Shown piece after piece: positions 19,120 through 27,305 of a stretch of 64,000 bases of DNA (position 1 is the stretch's first letter; each line of letters begins with the position of its first letter). Both the position numbers and the translations under genes were made by a program. The stretch comes from Cytophagales bacterium (GTDB taxonomy: Bacteria; Bacteroidota; Bacteroidia; Cytophagales; Cyclobacteriaceae), in the NCBI GenBank assembly GCA_022360015.1, contig JAKSDQ010000117.1:1-64000 (forward strand). Direction: 5' to 3'. Under the pieces are notes generated by a model that was not told the DNA's origin, ran no database searches, and worked only from the letters and a program-made list of their open reading frames with translations.

Positions 19120-19779
19120 TTAATTAGTTCTATGTAGTTTCTCCTGATAATCTTTGTACAAACATCTCCCCTTATCTGTTAGCAATCCGTATACAAAGTG
19201 ATCGAAAAGTTGCATCTGCAACTCTGTTAATTCGAATTTATCTTTGGGATAAATATTGTCATCAAATGCCATTTGCACCTGCTCTACCCGGAAGATGGCC
19301 AGCACCTCAACATTTATTTCTTTTCGAAAAAACCCATCCCTAATCCCTTTGTTCAGATTTTTAACAATGTTGTTTTTAATAAAATCATTTTTAAATGTTG
19401 TCCATATGTTCCAGGCTTTTCGGTGATATTTTTGTAAATCAAATAACAATGAAGGGTTTATTTCCTTGAGGTTCTTCCTGACACAAACGCTCATTTTGGC
19501 TAACTCGTCAATGGCATCCACAGAAGACTTTTCTATTTCCTCTATTTCCCTCCTCTCCATGTCCATCTGCTTTTTGGTCACAGTGGAAACCAAATCATCC
19601 TTATCCTTAAAATACTGATAGATCGTTTTTTTTGAAATGGTCAGCTCCCTCGCTATGTCATCCATTGAAACACTTCTTATCCCATACTTATGAAACAGCC
19701 CATAGGAAGCCTCCAGAATACTTTCTCTTATATCCAACTCCTTAAAATTTTCTAGCAAAACTACGGAAACTTTAAACAT
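19120..19779 (-). CDS. TetR/AcrR-family transcriptional regulator
   Basis: A 219-residue regulator. The N-terminal helix-turn-helix (about 17-63) reads IRESILEASYGLFHKYGIRSVSMDDIARELTIS in segments and ends with KKTIYQYFKDKDDLV, a typical TetR domain. The C-terminal ligand domain has no recognisable specificity. ATG at 19779 was chosen over a TTG two codons upstream. It is the first gene of the efflux operon, so the simplest model is a repressor that controls itself and the pump and is released by a pump substrate. Confidence 0.9.
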   Translation of the reverse strand: MFKVSVVLLENFKELDIRESILEASYGLFHKYGIRSVSMDDIARELTISKKTIYQYFKDKDDLVSTVTKKQMDMERREIEEIEKSSVDAIDELAKMSVCVRKNLKEINPSLLFDLQKYHRKAWNIWTTFKNDFIKNNIVKNLNKGIRDGFFRKEINVEVLAIFRVEQVQMAFDDNIYPKDKFELTELQMQLFDHFVYGLLTDKGRCLYKDYQEKLHRTN

Positions 19780-19816
19780 TCCCAAAGTTTTCCTAGTTCC
19801 GTAACGTGGCGGCTAA

Positions 19817-19845
19817 AAAAAAGTTTAACCTTCGGGAACTTTTTT
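19817..19845. promoter_or_regulatory. Candidate operator of the efflux operon
   Basis: Two 9-base arms, AAAAAAGTT at 19817-19825 and AACTTTTTT at 19837-19845, form a perfect inverted repeat with an 11-base spacer, 38-66 bases upstream of the tetR start. A second, imperfect nested dyad (TACGGAA 19762-19768 with TTCCGTA 19797-19803) spans the tetR start codon. Either could bind the TetR protein. The remaining DNA to 20094 holds no gene that I can see. Confidence 0.35.
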
Positions 19846-20094
19846 ATAAAAAAATTGTGAATGGTTATAAATCGTGAAAAACGGTATGGTCGATCCATTG
19901 AATCAAAAAGAGGTGACACACGAAAACGGCTGAAAGAAGTTTAACAAAAGGTCGAAATATTTGATATTCAACTTGAAAAATCAGGAAATTGCCTATATTG
20001 TCCCAGGATTTTTATGCAACTATGCAATATCCGATCCCTGCCGAATTACATCACTACATGGTTGACCAAAATTTAAAACGCGTACTTAAACAAC

Positions 20095-20949
20095 ATGCTG
20101 CAAAGAATTAACAGATTCTATACGATCCTGCATTTTATTCTGATGCTATTTGTATGTCTTATAGTACTATTGACCCGGTACGTTCCAAGCCAGTCAGGCC
20201 TGTTACATAGCTTAAGTACCGAAGGAGGTTTTTTTGAATGGGGAAGTTTTCTTATCTCGTTTACGACTTCAGGGCTTGCCTTGCTTGTATACTTTCAAAG
20301 CCGTGGCAAAAAAATTTTCAGAAAAGCCAGAAGGCGATTTATTTTGCTTATTGCGATTGGCACTTATGTAATCGCGATGGAAGAGATTAGCTGGGGACAA
20401 AGGATTCTAGGATTTAAAAGCGATGATTTTTTTTCCATCTATAATATGCAAAAGGAGACCAACCTCCATAATCTGGTATCGGGAGAGTATCTTAATCTGG
20501 TTATTTACAGCCTGATCTATATTTTTTTTATATATCTGCCACTCGCTGTTTATTTTTACCCAAAACTAGGCAGTAATTCACCGTCTATCAGCGGTAAAAT
20601 TTCTATCTACCTGCCATCCATACACAATATGCTGATGTTTTGTTTCGCCTCCGGCCTGCAAGCCTATTTCTTACCTCGCACGCTGGCTGATACCACTTTT
20701 TTGTGGCTGGCAATGCTGTTGGTAATCTTTCTTTTGCTCTCTAAAAAAAAGTATCGCAACAGATTTCTAATATTCCACCTTGCCCTGGTCCTGTTTACCT
20801 GTATCATATTTGCCACCTGTTATGAGGTATTTGATTACTACAATATGCAGTATGAAATCCGGGAATTTGTAATTGCTTATGCATTTCTTTACTGGTTCTT
20901 TAATTGGACCACCAATCTTAAAAATAAAATCGCCCTTCAGTTGAAATAA
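20095..20949 (+). CDS. Polytopic membrane protein of unknown function
   Basis: A 284-residue protein with about seven hydrophobic segments (for example FILMLFVCLIVLL, FILLIAIGTYVIAM, IYIFFIYLPLAVYF and FLWLAMLLVIFLLL). After segment three it carries the polar motif AMEEISWGQRILGF, which I recall from a family of uncharacterised bacterial membrane proteins. The charged residues at the membrane edge suggest a functional site rather than a purely structural protein. It stands alone, divergent from the efflux operon. The ATG is preceded by AT-rich sequence. No function is proposed. Confidence 0.7.
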   Translation: MLQRINRFYTILHFILMLFVCLIVLLTRYVPSQSGLLHSLSTEGGFFEWGSFLISFTTSGLALLVYFQSRGKKIFRKARRRFILLIAIGTYVIAMEEISWGQRILGFKSDDFFSIYNMQKETNLHNLVSGEYLNLVIYSLIYIFFIYLPLAVYFYPKLGSNSPSISGKISIYLPSIHNMLMFCFASGLQAYFLPRTLADTTFLWLAMLLVIFLLLSKKKYRNRFLIFHLALVLFTCIIFATCYEVFDYYNMQYEIREFVIAYAFLYWFFNWTTNLKNKIALQLK

Positions 20950-21023
20950 AAAACCCCACCAAAAACTTTCCAAACGCTGGCTTTGGTTCAGGTAAGTTCA
21001 CTTAAATTTTGGCAGTAAGTATG

Positions 21024-21031
21024 TATATTTG
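21024..21031 (+). promoter_or_regulatory. Candidate -7 box of the TPR lipoprotein gene
   Basis: TATATTTG matches TAnnTTTG perfectly and ends 22 bases before the ATG at 21054. It lies inside the longer reading frame that begins at 21009, which supports the later start. Confidence 0.4.
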
Positions 21032-21053
21032 CCACCTGTTAATCGGTTATCAT

Positions 21054-21758
21054 ATGAAAAAGTATTTTTTTTTTGGATGCTTGTACCTGGGGTTTGTGAG
21101 TTGTTCGCCAGGAGAAAAAGAATTACTGGAGGCTGGTATCTCCAAAATTGAAGTAGAAGAATACCAGGAAGCTATCAATTACCTGGACAGGGCCCTGGCG
21201 ATTAATCCTGAAAACATCAAGGCTTACAATGCCAAGAGTTTTGCTTTGTTTGCCCTGAAGGAATATCAAGGGGTAGTTGAAAACAATCTGGAAGCCATTA
21301 AAGTTAACCGCAATGATTATAAACCTTTCTACAACATGGCCAATGCCAGGCTGGAACTTGGACAGTTGGAGGAAGCTATCACGGACTATACAAAAGCCAT
21401 CGGTATCAAACCGAATGAAGCAGATATCTATCTCAACAGAGGCACTGCCTATTACAGGGCAGGTGCTTATCCAAAGGCCATTGAAGATTTCAATTTTGCT
21501 GAAAAGCTGGATAAAAACATGGCTTCGATATTTTATAACCGGGCAAAAACTTATTTGAAGATCGATAGTGTTGAACTGTCAATCAGGGATTTTACACAAA
21601 CGATTAACCTGACGCCAGACCATGGTGAAGCACATTATTGGTTAGGGTTAAGCAAAATCCTGTGTGGCAACGCGAGGGAAGGCTGCGTCAACTTAAAGAA
21701 ATCGAAGGCATTAGGATATAAAAATGCGGCGGAAGTAATTACAAAAAACTGTGAGTAG
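21054..21758 (+). CDS. TPR-repeat lipoprotein
   Basis: A 234-residue protein starting MKKYFFFGCLYLGFVSC, a signal peptide with a lipobox-like Cys at 17, so it is probably a lipoprotein of the outer or inner membrane. About five tetratricopeptide repeats follow (for example YQEAINYLDRALAINPENIK, LEEAITDYTKAIGIKPNEAD and YPKAIEDFNFAEKLDKNMAS), ending with a Cys-containing GLSKILCGNAREGC segment. TPRs mediate protein-protein contacts and the partner is unknown. The upstream in-frame ATG at 21009 is rejected because the promoter box and signal peptide fit 21054. Confidence 0.85.
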   Translation: MKKYFFFGCLYLGFVSCSPGEKELLEAGISKIEVEEYQEAINYLDRALAINPENIKAYNAKSFALFALKEYQGVVENNLEAIKVNRNDYKPFYNMANARLELGQLEEAITDYTKAIGIKPNEADIYLNRGTAYYRAGAYPKAIEDFNFAEKLDKNMASIFYNRAKTYLKIDSVELSIRDFTQTINLTPDHGEAHYWLGLSKILCGNAREGCVNLKKSKALGYKNAAEVITKNCE

Positions 21759-21779
21759 TTCAAAATTTGGTGATATCAA

Positions 21780-22736
21780 ATGGCCATCATCGGAAATGAT
21801 ATTGAGCATGCCTCCACATTGCTAAAAGCAGGAGAGGTGATTGGCATACCAACGGAAACAGTTTACGGGTTGGCGGGTAATGCCTATAATGTAAGTGCAG
21901 TCACCAAGATATTTAAGATAAAAAAAAGACCGGATTTTGATCCGCTGATTGTCCATACTGATAGTTTAGCTAAAATTTACAAGTTTGTAAAGGATATACC
22001 GGAAAGCGCCTTTCAGTTAGCTAAATACTTTTGGCCGGGCCCCCTGACATTATTATTGGCCAAAAAAAGTGTTATCCCTGATTTGGTCACCTCGGGGCTG
22101 CCCAACGTAGCGGTAAGGGTACCCAACCATGCCGTGACGCTGGCTTTGCTGGAGAAGCTTGACTTTCCACTGGCCGCCCCCAGTGCCAATCCATTCGGTT
22201 ATGTCAGTCCTACCTCCGCCCGGCATGTAAACGATCAACTGGGAGGTAAAATTCCCTACATTCTCAACGGGGGCGTTAGCAAGGTCGGCATTGAATCTAC
22301 CATAATCGGTTACGAGGGGAGCCAGTTGGTTGTCTACAGGCTGGGCGGGCTGACGCTGGAAAAAATCGAGCATGTAGTCGGTAAAGTCACGATCAAGCCA
22401 CATTCAAGTTCCGACCCTACCACTCCCGGAAGTCTGAAAAGCCATTATTCCCCTGCCAAAAAGGTGGTTATTGGTAACATCGAGGAATTGATGGATGTTT
22501 ACAAAGACCGACCTTTTGCCCTGTTATCTTTCCAAAAAGAATATGACCACATTCCGTCAGAAAATCAGTTAATTCTTTCAAAATCAGGCGACCTTGATGA
22601 AGCGGCCCAAAACCTGTTCTCGAGCTTGCGTACCCTGGACAATCTGCCGGTGGAATACATTTTAACCGAGTACGTACCTGACCGGGATCTGGGGTTGGCC
22701 ATTAATGACAGACTAAAACGGGCAGCCGCTAAATAA
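21780..22736 (+). CDS. L-threonylcarbamoyladenylate synthase, Sua5 type
   Basis: A 318-residue cytoplasmic enzyme that makes threonylcarbamoyl-AMP from Thr, bicarbonate and ATP for the tRNA t6A37 modification. The YrdC domain (about 1-205) shows GIPTETVYGLAGNA, the KxR-containing KIFKIKKRPDFDPLIVH, AAPSANPFGYVSPT and GIESTIIGY. The C-terminal Sua5 domain (about 215-318) follows after the linker TTPGSLKSHYSPAKKV, so it is the long Sua5 form rather than TsaC. The start is 21 bases after the TPR gene and the two may be co-transcribed. Confidence 0.94.
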   Translation: MAIIGNDIEHASTLLKAGEVIGIPTETVYGLAGNAYNVSAVTKIFKIKKRPDFDPLIVHTDSLAKIYKFVKDIPESAFQLAKYFWPGPLTLLLAKKSVIPDLVTSGLPNVAVRVPNHAVTLALLEKLDFPLAAPSANPFGYVSPTSARHVNDQLGGKIPYILNGGVSKVGIESTIIGYEGSQLVVYRLGGLTLEKIEHVVGKVTIKPHSSSDPTTPGSLKSHYSPAKKVVIGNIEELMDVYKDRPFALLSFQKEYDHIPSENQLILSKSGDLDEAAQNLFSSLRTLDNLPVEYILTEYVPDRDLGLAINDRLKRAAAK

Positions 22737-22856
22737 AATGCAGAATTAAATGTCTGCGGGGTTTGCATTTTTGGATTTCTTTATGAATTTAGCGTCCAGG
22801 TTACCAACACGCAAAAAGATAGTTTTAAAAGTTATTACACCGGAAACGTACAGGCC

Positions 22857-24044
22857 ATGAAAAGCATTGACAGTTTAAATTTTGAAGGAAAAAAAGCACT
22901 TATAAGGGTTGATTTTAATGTCCCGTTAAACCGTGATTTTCAGATTACCGATGATACCAGAATCAAGGCGGCCGTTCCTACTATCCGCAAAATATTAGAT
23001 GATGGGGGCGCGGTAATTCTGATGTCCCATTTGGGAAGGCCCAAAACCGGTCCGGAGGAAAAGTTCTCTTTAAAACATTTGGTTGATCACTTATCGTCAA
23101 TATTTAGCAGAAAGGTAAAATTTGCTACGGATTGCGTGGGTGAAGAGGCTACGGAACTGGCAAATTCACTGTCGCCAGGTGAAATTTTGCTGCTGGAAAA
23201 TCTAAGATTTCATAAGGAAGAAACGGCAGGAGATGAGGCGTTTGCCAAAAAGTTGGCTTCCCTCGGGCATATATATGTCAACGATGCCTTCGGTACGGCA
23301 CACAGGGCCCATGCATCCACCGCCATTATTGCACAATTTTTTGAGGAAAAAGTTTGCGGTTATGTGATGAAGGCAGAGTTGGACAATGCCGCCAAGGTGT
23401 TGGAAAATGCGGAAAGGCCTTTTACGGCCATCATGGGGGGGGCCAAGATTTCAGACAAAATTTTGATCATTGAAAAGCTATTGGATCGCGTTGATAACCT
23501 GATTATCGGAGGGGGCATGTCTTATACCTTCTTTAAAGCCATGGGTGGCCATGTGGGTAGTTCCCTGCTAGAAGAAGACAAACTGGATTTGGCAAAATCC
23601 CTTATTCAGAAGGCAAAAGACAAAAATGTAAATCTTCAACTTCCCATTGACTCTGTTATTGCCGATGCTTTTGATAACAACGCCCATACGGCAGTAGCCC
23701 AAAACCACCACATCGATGAAGGTTGGATGGGACTGGACATAGGACCTGAAGCCAGGGAAGTTTTCTCAAAAACGATTGAGGCGTCAAAAACTGTTTTATG
23801 GAATGGCCCTATGGGTGTGTTTGAAATGGATAAATTTGCTGCCGGCACTATAAAGATTGCCGAGGCAGTCGTCACGGCCACAACAAACGGTGCTTTCTCA
23901 TTGATTGGGGGTGGTGATTCTGCTGCAGCCGTAAATACGCTTGGTTTTGGAGATAAAGTTTCCTATGTATCCACCGGAGGGGGGGCTTTACTTGAATATA
24001 TGGAAGGTAAAGTATTACCAGGCGTTAGCGCTTTGGAAGGTTGA
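22857..24044 (+). CDS. pgk: Phosphoglycerate kinase
   Basis: A 395-residue glycolytic enzyme interconverting 1,3-bisphosphoglycerate plus ADP with 3-phosphoglycerate plus ATP. Motifs are RVDFNVPLN near the start, [31 protein letters not shown] at the hinge, [11 protein letters not shown] and the nucleotide-binding GGGDSAAAV. The length is typical. It starts with ATG after a 120-base gap from the Sua5 gene. No operon partner lies downstream on this strand. Confidence 0.97.
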   Translation: MKSIDSLNFEGKKALIRVDFNVPLNRDFQITDDTRIKAAVPTIRKILDDGGAVILMSHLGRPKTGPEEKFSLKHLVDHLSSIFSRKVKFATDCVGEEATELANSLSPGEILLLENLRFHKEETAGDEAFAKKLASLGHIYVNDAFGTAHRAHASTAIIAQFFEEKVCGYVMKAELDNAAKVLENAERPFTAIMGGAKISDKILIIEKLLDRVDNLIIGGGMSYTFFKAMGGHVGSSLLEEDKLDLAKSLIQKAKDKNVNLQLPIDSVIADAFDNNAHTAVAQNHHIDEGWMGLDIGPEAREVFSKTIEASKTVLWNGPMGVFEMDKFAAGTIKIAEAVVTATTNGAFSLIGGGDSAAAVNTLGFGDKVSYVSTGGGALLEYMEGKVLPGVSALEG

Positions 24045-24058
24045 CAGCCGGGACTGAA

Positions 24059-24364
24059 TTAATCCCCGCAATACTTCACAGATTGCATATTAAACCACTT
24101 GTCATACACCTCGCTCCAACCATTTTTTAATATAACAGTGATATATTTTCCAGCACTGACCTCCTTTACATTCAGAAAAACCTCGGTACTGATTAACTTC
24201 AGATCAGTATCGTAAACTTCAATCCAACCCCCATTTTTACAAACCACTACAAAATCATCTCCTGTCTCCATGGCATACGCATCTGCAAATCTTTGAAGTT
24301 TAGTCGTTTGTTGCTCTTTGCTAAAGATTTCAGCCCATCTGTTTTTTGTTGCTCTTAACTCCAT
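24059..24364 (-). CDS. Small protein of unknown function with two aromatic repeats
   Basis: A 101-residue protein without signal peptide or membrane segment. It has two similar stretches, KNGGWIEVYDTDLK (about 43-56) and KNGWSEVYDKWF (about 80-91), suggesting a small internal duplication. The family is not recognised. The start region AAAGGAGGCATT before the ATG is a near-perfect Shine-Dalgarno sequence, which is unusual beside the A-rich leaders elsewhere in this window. It converges on pgk with 14 bases between the stops. A hairpin lies upstream at 24383-24410. Confidence 0.6.
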   Translation of the reverse strand: MELRATKNRWAEIFSKEQQTTKLQRFADAYAMETGDDFVVVCKNGGWIEVYDTDLKLISTEVFLNVKEVSAGKYITVILKNGWSEVYDKWFNMQSVKYCGD

Positions 24365-24382
24365 AATGCCTCCTTTTATAAT

Positions 24383-24410
24383 TCAGATGCCCTGTATTAC
24401 GGGCACCTGA
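24383..24410. promoter_or_regulatory. Hairpin upstream of the small-protein gene
   Basis: TCAGATGCCC and GGGCACCTGA pair at nine of ten positions around an 8-base loop. It lies between the 31-residue membrane peptide gene and the start of the 101-residue gene, both on the minus strand. No U-tract follows on the minus strand, so it is more likely an mRNA leader structure near the ribosome binding site than a simple terminator. Confidence 0.4.
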
Positions 24411-24446
24411 GGTTTCAGACTGAAAAAAGTTTAAAAAGTTTAATGA

Positions 24447-24542
24447 CTATTGATTGTTATAGTCTTTAAACATAACGCGAAATAGCAGGTATGAAATACC
24501 CACAGCAGCCAGAAATAATACCAGCACAATTAATATTATCAT
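24447..24542 (-). CDS. 31-residue single-membrane-segment peptide
   Basis: A short frame on the minus strand starts with ATG at 24542 after an A-rich leader (GAAAAAATAACAAAT) and stops at 24447. The product begins MIILIVLVLFLAAVGISYLL and ends with the polar tail FKDYNNQ, an ideal single transmembrane helix with a short charged end. Small peptides of this kind often act as regulators of membrane proteins. It lies upstream of, and on the same strand as, the 101-residue gene. There is no homology evidence. Confidence 0.45.
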   Translation of the reverse strand: MIILIVLVLFLAAVGISYLLFRVMFKDYNNQ

Positions 24543-24830
24543 ATTTGTTATTTTTTCAGATCAGCATTCAAAACATATGCCAACGGCTTAATTTAATGCT
24601 TGGCAGGTTTTTGCATACCACAAGGGAATTTCATGTCTCAAATTGGGAAATATTGCCTCAAATTGAGATAAACTTTAACTTTTCAAATATTATGGCAATA
24701 AGCTATCAGTCTGTATTGTTTTATGTCTTTTAACGCGAAAGTGTAACCCCTTCCTGAAATTTTTTTTGATCTCGCCACGCGATAGTATCATACCAGTAGA
24801 ATATAGAAGCTTTTTGGTTTACAATTCATA

Positions 24831-25640
24831 ATGATATTATTGTTAATATTGCTAATAACTATTGTAAGTCCGATGTTTTTTATTTTATCCAAAACCATCT
24901 ATATACTGGCGATGCCCATCAGCCTCGTCCTCATTTGTTTTCTTGCGGGTTGTTTTGTCAAAAGAAGAAAGTATAAAAAAAAAGTCTTCTTACTGGGCGT
25001 CTTGTTGCTGCTTTTTTTTTCAAACTCTTTCATTATCAATGAACTGTTGCTGCTATGGGAAATTCCTCCTAAACCAATTCCCCGCATCCACCGGTCTTAC
25101 AAGGTTGGGATAGTGTTGACAGGTATTACCAATATGGAGAAAAGTCCGTTTGATCGTGTCTACTTTAACAAGGGAGCTGACAGAATTATTCACGCTATAC
25201 AGCTTTATAAGGAAAAAAAGATAGAAAAAATACTGATTTCAGGCGGCTCAGGCTCTTTATTCAACACTGAAAGGATGGAAGCTGATAACCTGAAATCTAT
25301 TTTAACCCAGGCGGAGGTGCCGGAAGCAGACATCCTTATCGAAAATGCGTCGAGAAATACCTATGAAAACGCCCAATTTTCAGCCAGGATTCTTAACAAA
25401 CAATTCCCCGGGGCTGATTTTATGCTGATTACTTCCGCTTTTCATATGCGAAGGGCCACAGCCTGTTTTGTCAACGCCGGGCTAAATGTCTCCATGTTCA
25501 GCACTGATTTTTATACCCACGATCGTAACTTTCGCTTCGATACCTTACTTTTTCCAAGCGTTCATGCGATCCACAAATGGACTATTTTGTTCAAAGAACT
25601 GTTGGGGTTGGCACTTTACAAACTTTCAGGATACATATAG
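24831..25640 (+). CDS. YdcF/ElyC-like DUF218 membrane protein
   Basis: A 269-residue protein with two or three N-terminal membrane segments (LLLILLITIVSPMFFIL, LAMPISLVLICFLAGCF and VFLLGVLLLLFFSN), followed by a DUF218 domain (about 85-245). DUF218 motifs seen are VVLTG-like GIVLTGI, ISGGSGSLF, ENASRNTYENAQFS and LITSAFHMRRATACF. ElyC, a relative in E. coli, affects peptidoglycan and lipid-carrier metabolism, but the enzyme activity of the family is unsettled. It is separated by 199 bases from the next gene, so it need not belong to the downstream cluster. Confidence 0.85.
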   Translation: MILLLILLITIVSPMFFILSKTIYILAMPISLVLICFLAGCFVKRRKYKKKVFLLGVLLLLFFSNSFIINELLLLWEIPPKPIPRIHRSYKVGIVLTGITNMEKSPFDRVYFNKGADRIIHAIQLYKEKKIEKILISGGSGSLFNTERMEADNLKSILTQAEVPEADILIENASRNTYENAQFSARILNKQFPGADFMLITSAFHMRRATACFVNAGLNVSMFSTDFYTHDRNFRFDTLLFPSVHAIHKWTILFKELLGLALYKLSGYI

Positions 25641-25839
25641 GGATATTCAATGAGACATTTTGCTGATTAAAATAATATTTTTTCCTGTTCAGCTTAATTT
25701 AATTTATTAAACCACGGTGAAAATCTAAATTGTCTTGTGAATAAAGATTTTCAATCTCATGGTGTTATGCTTGCGATTCTTTATTGACAGTGAAACATTT
25801 TTAGCTAAACACATGTTTAAAACTTAGTTTGCTAAGACC

Positions 25840-26631
25840 ATGTCTGGCTCAATAATGCCTAAAACAAAAATCAAATCGAGTTTCAAAAAGCAATTAGGAA
25901 TAATTAGGTCGTTCTTTATTTATTATCTAAAACCTTTCAATGGCATAAGATTGACAAAATTTTATGGTCAGTTTATAAAGAAAGGAGATTTATGCTTCGA
26001 TATTGGGGCACATTTAGGAAATAGAACCCATACATGGTTAAAGATGGGTGCCACTGTTGTGGCAGTAGAACCCCAGCCTGCATGTATCGAATTCTTAAAA
26101 AAGAAATTTGGTAATCATCCGAATTGCAAGCTTGTCACCAAAGCAGTCGGTGAAAAAGTCGGTCAGGCAAAATTCCGGATATCCAGTCTATATCCTACTA
26201 TCAGCACAATATCCACAGAATGGCAATTCAGCAAATCAAAAAAGGCAGACACACTTCAATATTGGGATGACCAAATTGATATTCAAACTATCACATTAGA
26301 TACGTTAATCCATGAATTTGGTTCGCCGGACTTTTGCAAAATAGATGTTGAAGACTTTGAACTGGAGGTTCTCAATGGGCTGGGTTATCCTATCCCTGCT
26401 TTATCTTTTGAGTTTTTTCCGGCCAAAATCGATAAAGCTATTCTTTGTCTGGAAAAACTGGATAAACTGGGAAAATACGAATACAATCTCTCATTTAAAG
26501 AGTACCTGAAACTGGAGTTTTCCAAATGGCTCAATCCCGGCGAAATGGCAGAGATACTTAAAAACCATAGCAGAGAGATTTCCGGGGATGTTTACGCCCG
26601 GTTGACCACCGGCGTCAGTTCCCAATACTAG
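25840..26631 (+). CDS. FkbM-family SAM-dependent methyltransferase
   Basis: A 263-residue cytoplasmic protein. The SAM-binding motif I reads GDLCFDIGAHLGNRTHTWL (about 50-68), motif II VVAVEPQP follows, and FCKIDVEDFELEVLNGLG (about 165-182) matches the FkbM core. FkbM-type enzymes O-methylate sugars or natural products. Just upstream lies a structured leader (TTAGCTAAAC pairing with GTTTGCTAA around 25801-25835). It ends 68 bases before the ribA-like gene and may or may not belong to that cluster. Confidence 0.85.
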   Translation: MSGSIMPKTKIKSSFKKQLGIIRSFFIYYLKPFNGIRLTKFYGQFIKKGDLCFDIGAHLGNRTHTWLKMGATVVAVEPQPACIEFLKKKFGNHPNCKLVTKAVGEKVGQAKFRISSLYPTISTISTEWQFSKSKKADTLQYWDDQIDIQTITLDTLIHEFGSPDFCKIDVEDFELEVLNGLGYPIPALSFEFFPAKIDKAILCLEKLDKLGKYEYNLSFKEYLKLEFSKWLNPGEMAEILKNHSREISGDVYARLTTGVSSQY

Positions 26632-26699
26632 CATATTCATTAAAAGAATTGTAAAATTTCAAGAAAAAATTAAAGTTAACCTGATTAAAGACAAAGATT

Positions 26700-27296
26700 G
26701 TGAAGATAAAAAGTCTAGTTAAATCAAAATTGCCTACAAAAAATGGGCAATTTGAGATGTATGCGTACGAAAGTGAGTTTTATCACTTTCCACATATTGC
26801 CCTGGTAAGCAAACCTTTTATCAACACCAATGTGCAAACGGTTAGGATACATTCTGAGTGCATGACTGGTGATGTATTCGGCTCTTTACGCTGCGAATGT
26901 GGCGAACAATTGGATTTTGCCTTGAATTGGTTTGGCAGGGAAGGTGGTGTCCTGATCTATTTAAGACAAGAAGGCAGAGGAATTGGTCTGATCAATAAAA
27001 TGCGTACATATAATCTCCAGGATCAGGGGTACAATACCAGGGAAGCCAACGAAATGTTAGGTTTTCATCAGGATGCCCGTGATTACCGGGAAGCCATCCA
27101 AATACTGGAAGATCTCGGTATCCGCAAGATCAGATTAATGACTAACAACCCTAAGAAAATCAATGGATTTAAATACAGCAATATTCAGGTGGTAGAAAGA
27201 ATTCCTATAGAAATCGAACCACATGATGAAAATATTGGCTATCTGAAAACCAAGAAGTGGGAAATGGGACATATTTTTTATTCCCTCGACCTTTAA
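26700..27296 (+). CDS. ribA: GTP cyclohydrolase II
   Basis: A 198-residue stand-alone enzyme that opens GTP to 2,5-diamino-6-ribosylamino-pyrimidinone 5'-phosphate, formate and pyrophosphate. The zinc ligands are in place at Cys54, Cys65 and Cys67 (HSECMTGDVFGSLRCECG). YLRQEGRGIGL, GYNTREANEMLGF and RLMTNNPKK match E. coli RibA in spacing, so the enzyme looks active. It has no RibB (DHBP synthase) domain, unlike the usual fused form of many bacteria. It starts with GTG. Nine bases separate it from the RibD-type reductase, and no other riboflavin gene is nearby, which suggests a pathway other than housekeeping flavin synthesis. Confidence 0.93.
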   Translation: MKIKSLVKSKLPTKNGQFEMYAYESEFYHFPHIALVSKPFINTNVQTVRIHSECMTGDVFGSLRCECGEQLDFALNWFGREGGVLIYLRQEGRGIGLINKMRTYNLQDQGYNTREANEMLGFHQDARDYREAIQILEDLGIRKIRLMTNNPKKINGFKYSNIQVVERIPIEIEPHDENIGYLKTKKWEMGHIFYSLDL

Positions 27297-27305
27297 TGAC
27301 AACCA

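Noticed and set aside
24491-24733. 80-codon plus-strand reading frame
   Set aside because: It is antisense to the small membrane peptide frame and has low-complexity, non-protein-like text with no family match.
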